NCBI GenBank assembly: GCA_013112545.1
Contig: JABFGJ010000011.1
Span: 1 to 64,000, forward strand
DNA from: Bacteroidota bacterium
GTDB lineage: Bacteria; Bacteroidota; Bacteroidia; Flavobacteriales_E; Vicingaceae
DNA length: 64,000 nt
Reading direction: 5' to 3'
Shown: positions 1-8,359 of the stretch, one piece after another
Layout of the letters: every line of letters starts with the position of its first letter
How positions within the stretch are numbered: the first letter of the stretch is position 1
Notes under the pieces: generated by a model
The model's input: the letters and a program-made list of their open reading frames with translations, nothing else
Databases searched by the model: none
What the model was told of the DNA's origin: nothing
Position numbers and translations under genes: made by a program

Positions 1-505
1 CGGACAATTAAGCCTTTTTGATCCATAGGAGGGTTCTATATGGAAAACAGAATGTGATTTCAGTAAAATAAGTTCATTTAGACTGCTATTTGAGTAATTT
101 CAATTTTTATCGGACAACAATGATTATAAATTTACTTTCGATAGAAATCCATATGATAAAGTAGTATCATTGTATTATTACTATGGTGGAGCTGAAAGAT
201 ATGGGACTTTTGAAAACTTTATCAAAACAGGTGATTTTAGCGATTTGAGGTCTTTTGAATTGTATTCAATACGAGGGCAAGTTATATTCGATGACTTATT
301 TAAATTTGAAGAACTAGAAGAATCTATTTCCGTAATTAACAATAAATTAGGACTTTCAAGTAATAGTATAAGTCTTCCAACAAAAAAAACTAAAGGAGGG
401 TCAAGAAAAGTTAAAGATTATAAGGAGTTAATAAATGATGATGTAAAAAATATCATAGATGTCTGTATGGCAAGGGAAATTAAATTACTTGATTACAAAT
501 TTTAA
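1..505 (+). pseudogene. degenerate or 5'-broken sulfotransferase fragment
   Basis: The open stretch from about 98 to the stop at 503-505 encodes the C-terminal part of a PAPS-dependent sulfotransferase. Residues encoded at about 140-180 read DRNPYDKVVSLYYYY, which matches the 3'-phosphate-binding motif (RNPxxRxxSxY) of the Sulfotransfer_2 family. Upstream in the same frame there are stops at 26-28 and 95-97, and neither other frame is open across the first 100 bases, so the 5'-phosphosulfate loop cannot be reached in this window. The only near-start in the open part is a TTG at 170, inside the conserved motif, so it is not a credible start. I read this as a decayed or frameshifted gene. A sequencing error is the alternative. 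It ends just before the next sulfotransferase. Confidence 0.6.
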
Positions 506-509
506 ATTG

Positions 510-1331
510 ATGGATAACAGATTTCCAAACCTGTTAATAATTGGTGCAATGAAGTCAGGTACTACTTCGTTGCATGATTATTTAAATAAACATCCAGATG
601 TTTTTATGTCTGAGCCTAAAGAAATTCATTATTATGCAACTAATTCCAAAATGGCCAAAGAAGAGTATTTGGAATTATTTCAATCGGAAAAAAAAATTGT
701 TGGGACAAGCCCTCAAAGTTATACAAAATGCCATAATAAGTATTATAAGGATATACCCGAACGAATTTATAAGGATACTCCCCATGTGAAATTGATTTAT
801 ATCGTGCGTGACCCCATAGAAAGGTATAAGTCGCATATATTGGAAAGTTTTCATTGTGACCCGATTGAAGATATTGAATATAGTAAAAGCTCAGGTAACT
901 ACATAAAAACTAGCATGTATGGTTTACAATTAAAAGCCTACCTAGAATTTTTTGATTTAAGCCAAATCCATATTCTTAGCTTAGAAGACTTAAATGCAAA
1001 ACCACTGGAAGAAATGAATAAATTATTTGATTTTTTAGGAATAGATCAAATGAAAGAGGCACATTTATTCCAAACGAAAAAAAATACAGCTGAATCAAAA
1101 AACATACCTCGTATAATTAAGTCTCATTTTTTATATCGAATTGGCAAGCGAATTAATAGGAGAATCACTCAAAAAATTGCAGAAAGATTAGCTTTTCGTT
1201 TTTTCAAGGAACAGTTAACAAAACCACAACTTTATGAAAATGAAATCAGTGATTTAAAAAATTATTTGAAAGGGGATATTGATGAATTTAGAAGAATAAC
1301 AGGAAAAAAATTTGAACAATGGTGTATATGA
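510..1331 (+). CDS. sulfotransferase family protein
   Basis: A cytoplasmic sulfotransferase of 273 residues, expected to move sulfate from PAPS to a sugar hydroxyl or amino group. The 5'-phosphosulfate-binding loop GAMKSGTTSL lies at residues 12-21. The 3'-phosphate-binding element IYIVRDPIERYKSH is at about 96-109 (Arg100, Ser108), and the family's late motif LSLEDL sits before a PLEEMNKLFDFLGI helix. I chose the ATG at 510 because it puts the first beta strand directly ahead of the P-loop; an upstream alternative at 459 would overlap the preceding reading frame. The stop overlaps the next start (ATGA, 1328-1331), so the two are translationally coupled. No signal peptide is visible. The substrate is unknown; the neighbours imply a surface glycan precursor. 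Confidence 0.85.
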   Translation: MDNRFPNLLIIGAMKSGTTSLHDYLNKHPDVFMSEPKEIHYYATNSKMAKEEYLELFQSEKKIVGTSPQSYTKCHNKYYKDIPERIYKDTPHVKLIYIVRDPIERYKSHILESFHCDPIEDIEYSKSSGNYIKTSMYGLQLKAYLEFFDLSQIHILSLEDLNAKPLEEMNKLFDFLGIDQMKEAHLFQTKKNTAESKNIPRIIKSHFLYRIGKRINRRITQKIAERLAFRFFKEQLTKPQLYENEISDLKNYLKGDIDEFRRITGKKFEQWCI

Positions 1332-2086
1332 ATCGATTAATCCCTGTATTAACTATGTCGAATTCTAAATTGGTGAAAACGAGATGTTTTAAGAAACCAA
1401 ATTATATTGGTGACCCAATAAATGCAGTTAAAATCTTTAATGATAAAATGGTCGATGAGATTATTTTATTAGACATCACAGCAACAAATGAAGGTAGAGA
1501 ACCAAACTATGCAAAAATTGAAGAGATTTGTAGTGAAGCATTCATGCCTTTTGCTTATGGAGGAGGAGTTAGAAGTTTGGATCAAATTCAAAAGTTGTTT
1601 CAATTGGGAATTGAAAAAGTTGTTTTAAATTCTATTTTAGCTGAAAATTTAGGTTTGGTAAAAGAAGCAGTAGCTATTTTTGGATCTCAAAGTATAATAG
1701 CTTCTGTTGACGTCAAAAAAAATATTTTGGGAAAATACTATGCATATACTCACTCGGGTACTAAAAAAGTTAAAATGCCTATAGTTGAATACATTCAAAT
1801 ACTTGAAAAGGCAGAGGTAGGTGAGATATTTCTTAATTCAATTAATAGGGATGGAACCTATAAAAGTTATGACTTGAATTTAATTAAGTTACTTTCAGAA
1901 TTGATAGATATTCCACTAGTAGCTTGCGGAGGTGCCGGTGAATTAGGCGATTTTAAAAAAGGAATTGAAGCAGGAGCATCAGCTGTTTCAGCTGGTAGTT
2001 TCTTTATATATAAAAGGCCTCACCAAGCAGTATTGATTAGTTATCCCACACAAAAGGAAATTAGTATATTGAATTTTAATAAATAG
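1328..2086 (+). CDS. HisF2/WbuZ-type acetamidino-sugar modification protein (HisF paralogue)
   Basis: A (beta/alpha)8 barrel of 252 residues related to the cyclase subunit of imidazole glycerol phosphate synthase. Barrel motifs include PFAYGGGVRS, EIFLNSINRDGT and VACGGAGELGDF. In true HisF the first strand ends in IPCLD, with the Asp as a catalytic residue; here it reads IPVLT. The second catalytic Asp appears kept in IASVDVKKN. That pattern fits the HisF2/AglZ/WbuZ group, which with a HisH glutaminase supplies ammonia to an N-acetyl sugar amidotransferase, and does not fit histidine synthesis. Such an amidotransferase is encoded at 3785-4876. The start at 1328 forms an ATGA overlap with the sulfotransferase stop; a GTG-like start at 1319 would need a longer overlap. 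No HisH-like gene is visible in this window. Confidence 0.85.
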   Translation: MNRLIPVLTMSNSKLVKTRCFKKPNYIGDPINAVKIFNDKMVDEIILLDITATNEGREPNYAKIEEICSEAFMPFAYGGGVRSLDQIQKLFQLGIEKVVLNSILAENLGLVKEAVAIFGSQSIIASVDVKKNILGKYYAYTHSGTKKVKMPIVEYIQILEKAEVGEIFLNSINRDGTYKSYDLNLIKLLSELIDIPLVACGGAGELGDFKKGIEAGASAVSAGSFFIYKRPHQAVLISYPTQKEISILNFNK

Positions 2087-2087
2087 C

Positions 2088-2723
2088 ATGAAGATTAAGA
2101 ATTCTAGAATATTGGTGTTGGCGCCACATACAGACGACGGAGAATTTGGTTGTGGAGGAACAATTGCAAAATTGATTGAAGATCAAAACGAAGTATATTA
2201 TGTTGCATTTTCAACTTGTGAAAAATCCGTTCCAAGTCATTTGCCCAAGGACATACTTAGTAAAGAGGTTAAATTAGCTACTTCTATTTTAGGAATACCT
2301 GCTCGTAATTTAAAAATTTTAAATTATGAAGTCAGAGAATTTATTAGAGATAGACAGAAAATTTTGGAGGATTTAATTGAAATTAGAAAATCAATAAAGC
2401 CTGACATAGTTTTTATGCCATCATTAAATGATGTACATCAAGACCATAAAACCATAGCAGAAGAAGGTTTAAGAGCATTTAAGTTTCAAAGTATTTTTTC
2501 ATATGAACTACCTTGGAATAATTTGAAATTTCAAAATACTTTATTTATAAAGTTAGAGGAACGGCATATTAAAATAAAGGTGGAAGCATTGAACTGCTAT
2601 GAATCTCAGCAATTTAGAACTTATGGTCAAGAGGCTTACTCAATACCACAAGCAAAATTCAGAGGATTGCAATCAGGGTGTGAAAATGCAGAAGTTTTTG
2701 AAGTAATCCGGTTGTTCTTTTAG
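2088..2723 (+). CDS. PIG-L family N-acetyl sugar deacetylase
   Basis: A 211-residue PIG-L/LmbE-type zinc-dependent deacetylase. It opens with strand RILVLAPHTDDGEFGCGGTI, where the PHxDD signature gives two zinc ligands and the catalytic Asp. The third ligand motif appears as DVHQDHKT at about residues 121-128. Family members remove acetyl groups from N-acetylglucosamine-type sugars on carrier molecules or nucleotide sugars. The gene begins one base after the upstream stop and ends two bases before the next gene, so it is part of the same operon. In this setting it probably deacetylates an amino sugar of the glycan, leaving a free amine that could be re-acylated or sulfated. That order of steps is inference. 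Confidence 0.85.
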   Translation: MKIKNSRILVLAPHTDDGEFGCGGTIAKLIEDQNEVYYVAFSTCEKSVPSHLPKDILSKEVKLATSILGIPARNLKILNYEVREFIRDRQKILEDLIEIRKSIKPDIVFMPSLNDVHQDHKTIAEEGLRAFKFQSIFSYELPWNNLKFQNTLFIKLEERHIKIKVEALNCYESQQFRTYGQEAYSIPQAKFRGLQSGCENAEVFEVIRLFF

Positions 2724-2725
2724 AA

Positions 2726-3700
2726 ATGAGAACTTGTATATTAATAGGAGGTACAGGTAGAAGTGGGTCAAATGTTTTAAAAGAAATATTAAGTCATCAC
2801 CCTGAATCATTTAGTTTGTTTTTTGAGCCAAGATATATTCTTGATCCAGATGGAGTTATTGATTTTTATGAGTCATTTGATAACTGGTCTGCTTATAATG
2901 TGGATTATAAGTTAAGAAGATTGTTTAAGTTATTAGATCAATTGAAACAAAAAAGTATTACAGATCGAATAATGATGAATTTATATAAATCATTTAAATG
3001 GAATCGACAATATTTGACACCACCCAAATACTATCAATGGGAATTAGACAAACATATCCCTGGTTTCTCGGAAAGAGTTGAGAATCTAAAAGAAGAACTT
3101 AAAGTCTATGCTTTTGATAGTTATTGGGCGGGATCACCTAGTTTTACTTTTGGAAACAAAAGCCTTTGCACTCCATTTTATAAAAAAGAGGAAGTAAAAC
3201 CAATATTGTCTGATTTTATTATATCTAATATTCAGTCAATATTGGATATTAAAAAAAAGGATGTTTTTATCGATGATTCAACCTTTAATATACTTCATGC
3301 TTCAACATTATTAGATTTAATTCCTGTGGCTAAAATGATTCATATATACCGCCATCCACTAGACGTTGTTGGCTCGTTAAAGAAACAGAATTGGGCACCG
3401 AAAGAGTTGCACCAGGTAGTTAGTTGGTATAAATCAACTATAAAACGGTGGCAAATAGTGAAAAGTAAGATTCCAAGTGATTCTTTTATTGAAATTAAGT
3501 TTGAGGATTTAATCTATAAGACACACGAAACAATAAATTTGATTTCTGATTTTACAGGAGAACAATTTATAGGTTTAGCTTCAAAAGTCGATTTAAGTAA
3601 ACATAATATAGGAAATTGGGAAAACCTATTTTCTAAGGACAATCAAGCTTTTTTAATAAAGAACTTAGAAGATGAAATTAGGATTTTAGGATATAATTAA
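2726..3700 (+). CDS. sulfotransferase family protein
   Basis: A second intact sulfotransferase, 324 residues. The P-loop-like phosphosulfate motif GGTGRSGSNVL is at residues 8-18. The 3'-phosphate-binding stretch is MIHIYRHPLDVVGSLKKQNW, about two-thirds of the way along, followed by IEIKFEDLIY, the usual late motif before the C-terminal helices. It differs strongly in sequence from the protein at 510-1331, so the two probably act on different positions or sugars. It starts two bases after the PIG-L stop. An 84-bp AT-rich gap follows, so transcription may restart before the amidotransferase. The acceptor is not predictable. Confidence 0.85.
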   Translation: MRTCILIGGTGRSGSNVLKEILSHHPESFSLFFEPRYILDPDGVIDFYESFDNWSAYNVDYKLRRLFKLLDQLKQKSITDRIMMNLYKSFKWNRQYLTPPKYYQWELDKHIPGFSERVENLKEELKVYAFDSYWAGSPSFTFGNKSLCTPFYKKEEVKPILSDFIISNIQSILDIKKKDVFIDDSTFNILHASTLLDLIPVAKMIHIYRHPLDVVGSLKKQNWAPKELHQVVSWYKSTIKRWQIVKSKIPSDSFIEIKFEDLIYKTHETINLISDFTGEQFIGLASKVDLSKHNIGNWENLFSKDNQAFLIKNLEDEIRILGYN

Positions 3701-3784
3701 AGTTATAATATATCAAGTATTACTAAACTTTAAATGAACTAGTTTTAATACTTTTGAAAGTTTGAAATTAGAAATGATAACTTC

Positions 3785-4876
3785 ATGGAGTCAATAGGGC
3801 AAGAATGTACTTTTTGTGTAATGGATCAAAGCGACCCAAAAATTCAATTTGATACTAATGGTGAATGTAATCACTGTAAAAGCTTAAGGAAGGAACTTAA
3901 AGAATTATTGCCTCTTGAAAAAAGGAGGGAGCAATTAAACAAACTAGTACAGAAGATAAAGGAGACTAGCACTAAAAATGAATATGATTGTGTAATTGGG
4001 CTTAGTGGCGGGGTTGATAGCTCTTATTTAGCATATTTGGTTGTTAAAGAATTAAAGCTTAAACCACTTGCAGTTCATTTAGATAATGGATGGAATTCTG
4101 AATTGGCTGTTCAAAATATAGAACAAATTACGAGTAAGTTAAATATTGATTTATTTACTTATGTTGTTGACTGGGATGAATTTAGGTCAATACAACTTGC
4201 TTATCTTAAAGCATCAGTAATTGACATAGAAGTTGTTTCTGACCAAGCGATAAGAAATACTCTGTTAAAACAAGCATTAAAATTTAAAATTCCATACATT
4301 TTAAGTGGGAATAATATTAGAACTGAGGGTATATTGCCTAAAGAATGGTATTATAATAAGTCAGACCAAATAAACTTAAGAGCTATAAATAAAAAGTTCG
4401 GCACCCAAAAATTAAACACTTATCCTCAACTAACAGACTGGGAGCAAATTAAGGTGAGGAAAATGAAGAAAGTCGATCGACTTAATATACTAGAATACAT
4501 CGATTTTAATAAAGATGATGCCAAACAATTAATCATAAATGAATTAGGATGGAGGGATTATGGTGGGAAACATTATGAATCAATTTTTACTCGTTTTTAT
4601 CAAGGTTATATTTTAGTTAATAAATTCAAAATCGATAAGCGAAGAGCTCATTTATCGTCATTAATTGCAAGTGGACAGATGAGTCGTCCTGAAGCTATTA
4701 TGGAATTGAAATCATCGCCATACCCAAGTGAAACAATGGAGAGAGATGATTATGACTTTGTATTAAAGAAATTAGGATTAAAACTTGAAGAATTTGAAAA
4801 GATTATGGAAAAACCTATAGTACGGCATGATACTTTTAAGATTGATCAGGGATTAAAGAAAAAATACTTCGGCTAA
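3785..4876 (+). CDS. N-acetyl sugar amidotransferase (WbpG/WbuX/PseA-type)
   Basis: A 363-residue enzyme of the family that converts an acetamido group on a nucleotide sugar to acetamidino, using ammonia from a HisH/HisF-like partner. It has an N-terminal zinc ribbon with Cys8, Cys11, Cys28 and Cys31, and a PP-loop ATP-pyrophosphatase motif SGGVDSS at 74-80 that activates the substrate by adenylation. The middle region includes LSGNNIRTEGILPKEW and the C-terminal third a QMSRPEAI helix, both family-like. Its ammonia-channelling partner is probably the HisF2 protein at 1328-2086. Characterised relatives act in O-antigen or flagellin glycan synthesis. The exact sugar (a mannuronic, pseudaminic or legionaminic derivative) cannot be named from this window. 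Confidence 0.88.
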   Translation: MESIGQECTFCVMDQSDPKIQFDTNGECNHCKSLRKELKELLPLEKRREQLNKLVQKIKETSTKNEYDCVIGLSGGVDSSYLAYLVVKELKLKPLAVHLDNGWNSELAVQNIEQITSKLNIDLFTYVVDWDEFRSIQLAYLKASVIDIEVVSDQAIRNTLLKQALKFKIPYILSGNNIRTEGILPKEWYYNKSDQINLRAINKKFGTQKLNTYPQLTDWEQIKVRKMKKVDRLNILEYIDFNKDDAKQLIINELGWRDYGGKHYESIFTRFYQGYILVNKFKIDKRRAHLSSLIASGQMSRPEAIMELKSSPYPSETMERDDYDFVLKKLGLKLEEFEKIMEKPIVRHDTFKIDQGLKKKYFG

Positions 4877-4879
4877 CAA

Positions 4880-5992
4880 ATGGAGTTTAAAGAGAAGTCA
4901 ATTTTGCTCTTATCTCCTCAGTCATGGAATCATTTATGGGTTTCTAAGCATCATTTTGCGATTGAGTTAGCTAATTTAGGTAACCTAGTTTATTATTTCT
5001 CTCCGCCCGAACATGGCTTACTTCCTATAATTAAACTTAAGAGATATGAAGCAAGTAAAAACCTTTTTTTAGTAGAGATAAAAATACCTTTGCCATTAAT
5101 TTTAAGGCATAAATTTACGAGCTTATATAAAAAACTTATAAAATTTTTAATTAACAGATTCGTTAAGAAAAATCAAGTAAAGATTGATGTAATATGGGAT
5201 TTTGATGTAAATAACACATTTTACTTATCTGAAAAAGAATCAGTTTATCAAAACTCAATAAAAATTTTTCAGCCAGTAGATCTAAATACTGGTCATCGGT
5301 TTTATGGGAAATCCCCGGATATAATACTCAGTGTATCTGATTCAATTTTAAATCAATATAGTTATTTAAAAACTAAAAGTCATAATCTTGGTCATAGTGT
5401 TTCTCCTGTTTTTAATAGGGGTACCTATAAGTTTAAAGATAAAGAGTCATTAAGTTTTGGTTTCGCTGCTAATTTTAATAAGCCGTTTATAGACTGGGAA
5501 ACTATTGCACTATTAAGCGATAGCTTTCCTGAGCATCAGTTTTATTTATTTGGCCCATTTTCTTTAGAAAATACAATGAGTAATTTTAGCAAGGCCAACT
5601 TTATGATGTTATTGAAAAGAGTTAATGTCCATTTTGTTGGTAGTTTAGCTAAAGAAGTGCTAGCTAAGCAATTCCATGAAATGGATGGTTTGTTCATGTT
5701 TTACAATAAGTATAAGAATGAGAACAACAATTCAAATTCACATAAAATTTTAGAATATTTAATAACTGGAAAACCTATCATCACTAATTCATTAAAGTAT
5801 TATAAAGATAAAGATGAATTGATAACCATGACTGATGAAGATGCTAAACCTGAGAATATTTTGTTAGTATTCAGTAGGTTTGTTAAAGAGTTGCCAAAAT
5901 TAAGTACAAATGAAAAACAATACTATAGAACAAGTTATGCAAGTAAATTTACTTATCTATCTCAGATTAAAGAAATTGAGAGATTAATATAG
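4880..5992 (+). CDS. glycosyltransferase, GT-B fold
   Basis: A 370-residue protein with the layout of a GT-B glycosyltransferase. The N-terminal Rossmann half begins SILLLSPQSWNHLWVSKHHFAIELANLGN. The C-terminal half carries LSFGFAANFNKPFIDWETI and a nucleotide-sugar-binding segment NSHKILEYLITGKPII, comparable with the EX7E region of GT4 enzymes although the first Glu is not obvious. It begins three bases after the amidotransferase stop, so the two are co-transcribed. It has no signal peptide and is probably membrane-peripheral, extending the lipid-linked repeat unit. Donor and acceptor are unknown. A 211-bp AT-rich gap with no gene follows. Confidence 0.7.
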   Translation: MEFKEKSILLLSPQSWNHLWVSKHHFAIELANLGNLVYYFSPPEHGLLPIIKLKRYEASKNLFLVEIKIPLPLILRHKFTSLYKKLIKFLINRFVKKNQVKIDVIWDFDVNNTFYLSEKESVYQNSIKIFQPVDLNTGHRFYGKSPDIILSVSDSILNQYSYLKTKSHNLGHSVSPVFNRGTYKFKDKESLSFGFAANFNKPFIDWETIALLSDSFPEHQFYLFGPFSLENTMSNFSKANFMMLLKRVNVHFVGSLAKEVLAKQFHEMDGLFMFYNKYKNENNNSNSHKILEYLITGKPIITNSLKYYKDKDELITMTDEDAKPENILLVFSRFVKELPKLSTNEKQYYRTSYASKFTYLSQIKEIERLI

Positions 5993-6203
5993 TTCATATT
6001 AAATAAACTAGTTTGGTATTCTTTACAAAAATTTCACCTCAGTTTATACACTTTGATGTTAAAAGAGAGGAAGACTTATAACCTGTCATTGGTGCTATGT
6101 TGGGTTAAAAACTTAAATAATTAATTACTTTAATGAAAATATTCGACAATTAGAAAACTCGTCAATATGAAACTATTTTTCTAAAATATAAGGCAAATCC
6201 ATT

Positions 6204-7316
6204 ATGAATTATTCATTATTTATTCTCCACTTTCGTCCTTTAGAAAATTACCCTCCAATACAAAATCTTCTACATGTAATCAATCAGTGTTCAGAAAGTA
6301 AAAAAATAAGAATCAGGTGCATAAGTACTAGAGGGCAGATGCAAATGATTAGTTTTCAGGGAATAGAAGTCAATCGATTTGGGAGGTTAAATTCAAGTAA
6401 ACTGTTATTATGGTGGACTTATCTTTGGTATAATTTTGCTGCATTGTTTTTATTGTTAATACATCGTCCAAATTTGGTTATGTATTATGAAAGTCTTTCG
6501 GCCTTTCCGGTCTATGTGTACAGCCGTTTTATAAATAGGTCTGCCAAAGTGTATATCCACTATCATGAATATACCAGTCCTGCTGAATATGAAAAATCAA
6601 GCCCTGTTGAGCGTTTTTTTCATCGTTTAGAAAAATCAATTTATGGAATTGTGGATTGGATTTCTCACACAAATAAGATGCGCTTAGATCAATTTTTAGT
6701 AGATGAGAATATTACTTTTAATAAAGTAAAGCATCATTGTTTACCCAATTATCCATTGAAGAAATGGGCTATGCCAAATCAAAATTGGAATGGGAAAGAT
6801 GCTTTAAAAATGATTTATGTTGGTTATTCATTAACGGAAAAGGGTAGTTATTTGTCTGAAATAGTAGAGTACCTTAGCCAGTTAACAATAAAAACCACAC
6901 TTAGTATTTTTTGTTTAAAACAGAATGATTTCTTAAAACAATTTGAAGGAACGAATGGTAGTCTGACTATTAAAGTACATAAAGCCTTAGCTTACGAAGA
7001 ACTTCCTATAATCTTGAGTCAACATCATATTGGATTGATTTTATACAAGGCTACAACACCCAACTATATTAATAACGCACCCAATAAACTATTTGAATAC
7101 CTGAGTTGTGGATTAGATGTGTGGTATCCTCAAGAAATGCTTGGAATACATGAGTATAAAACACAAGAGTCACCAAAAGTAGTTTGTATAGACTTTAATT
7201 TTCTTAAACAGGTTAATATAAATCATTTATTGCTAAACGAGAATGAGTCGAGAAATATCACGTATTTTGCAGAGAACGTATATTCGCAGCTTATTCATAG
7301 ACTTGAAAAGGCTTAA
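6204..7316 (+). CDS. glycosyltransferase, GT-B fold
   Basis: A 370-residue GT-B-like glycosyltransferase. Recognisable parts are an N-terminal domain with a hydrophobic membrane-associating stretch LLLWWTYLWYNFAALFLLLI at about 69-88, a YIHYHEYTSP segment, and a C-terminal donor-binding region INNAPNKLFEYLSCGLDVW typical of GT4-like enzymes. The start follows a 211-bp intergenic gap, so this gene may open a new transcript within the cluster. It ends shortly before the CgeB-like gene. The hydrophobic patch suggests it works at the inner membrane on a polyprenyl-linked acceptor. The sugar transferred is unknown. Confidence 0.72.
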   Translation: MNYSLFILHFRPLENYPPIQNLLHVINQCSESKKIRIRCISTRGQMQMISFQGIEVNRFGRLNSSKLLLWWTYLWYNFAALFLLLIHRPNLVMYYESLSAFPVYVYSRFINRSAKVYIHYHEYTSPAEYEKSSPVERFFHRLEKSIYGIVDWISHTNKMRLDQFLVDENITFNKVKHHCLPNYPLKKWAMPNQNWNGKDALKMIYVGYSLTEKGSYLSEIVEYLSQLTIKTTLSIFCLKQNDFLKQFEGTNGSLTIKVHKALAYEELPIILSQHHIGLILYKATTPNYINNAPNKLFEYLSCGLDVWYPQEMLGIHEYKTQESPKVVCIDFNFLKQVNINHLLLNENESRNITYFAENVYSQLIHRLEKA

Positions 7317-7339
7317 TTATCTTGGGTAATAATAATAGC

Positions 7340-8359
7340 ATGAAACGACTTTTAATAGTTGGCTCAAATTCTAAATGGGCTATAGAAGGGTATTTTGTAA
7401 AATACCTCAATGCCTATTTTGAGGTTAGTTTTTTTAATGCTCATGGTATTTATTTAGATTATTACCACAAGAGCTTGTTCAATAAGATTATTTGCCGATT
7501 AAATCTTTCTAATATTTTAAAAGAATTAAACATAGAATTAATAAGAATTGTAGCAGATGAAAAAATAGATGCAATCTTAGTTTTTAAAGGGATGGAAATA
7601 AAACCTTCAACTTTAAAAAGGCTAAAAGTAAAAGGAGTGAAACTATTTAATTATAATCCTGACCATCCTTTTGAGTTTTTTGGAAGAGGTTCAGGAAATA
7701 AATTTGTTAAAGATGGAATCAAATTTTATGACCATCACTTTAGTTATTCAAAGGAAATTGTTAAAGATTTGTTAGAAAAATATAAAGTATCTGCTTCATG
7801 GCTACCATTTGCTTATGAACAAAGTAAAGAGCCTTCAATGCTTAAAGATATTAAAGCGGTATGCTTCATTGGGAACCCTGATTCAGAAAGAGCAAGAATA
7901 ATTAAAGTATTATTGGAAGCTCAAATTCCAGTTCATGTATATGGTAACAATTGGCCTAGTTTTCTCAACCCAAACTCACTTTTAGAATGTTATAAAGCAA
8001 TTTATCATGAAGAATTTATAGAAAAAGCACAAGCCTACCGTATTCAATTGAATACATTTCGACCACACAATGCGAATAGTCATAATATGCGAACCTTTGA
8101 AATGTCTGCTTTGGGTTGCATTGTATTAGCTCCATCTAGCCAAGAGCACCATGTTTTTTTTAAGCATAGGAAACATGTTTTCTTATATCAGAATGAGAAA
8201 GAAATGATTCAGCTTGCGAAAGATATTATCGATTTAAATGAGCAAGAGGCTTTACAATTAAAATGGAATGCTTTCCATCGATGTATTGATTCAGGAAATC
8301 ACTATCAAGATCGAGCAGAATTAATGGCTAGTGTTATAAAAAAACAGTTTAATTCATGA
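7340..8359 (+). CDS. CgeB-like glycosyltransferase
   Basis: A 339-residue protein resembling the CgeB/DUF3880 branch of GT-B glycosyltransferases. The N-terminal half contains LFNYNPDHPFEFF, a segment characteristic of that group. The C-terminal half contains VCFIGNPDSERARII, LNTFRPHNANSHNMRTFEMSALG and a final IVLAPSSQEHH region, which forms the nucleotide-sugar site with a conserved Glu. I preferred the ATG at 7340 (MKRLLIVGSNS) over the upstream TTG at 7322 because it places the first beta strand at the terminus. The stop overlaps the start of the polymerase gene (ATGA at 8356). Its role is presumably another glycosyl transfer in repeat-unit assembly. Confidence 0.72.
   Translation: MKRLLIVGSNSKWAIEGYFVKYLNAYFEVSFFNAHGIYLDYYHKSLFNKIICRLNLSNILKELNIELIRIVADEKIDAILVFKGMEIKPSTLKRLKVKGVKLFNYNPDHPFEFFGRGSGNKFVKDGIKFYDHHFSYSKEIVKDLLEKYKVSASWLPFAYEQSKEPSMLKDIKAVCFIGNPDSERARIIKVLLEAQIPVHVYGNNWPSFLNPNSLLECYKAIYHEEFIEKAQAYRIQLNTFRPHNANSHNMRTFEMSALGCIVLAPSSQEHHVFFKHRKHVFLYQNEKEMIQLAKDIIDLNEQEALQLKWNAFHRCIDSGNHYQDRAELMASVIKKQFNS

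Noticed and set aside
1328-2086. Histidine-biosynthesis HisF
   Set aside because: No other his genes are present, the first catalytic Asp is replaced, and the WbpG-type partner is in the same cluster.
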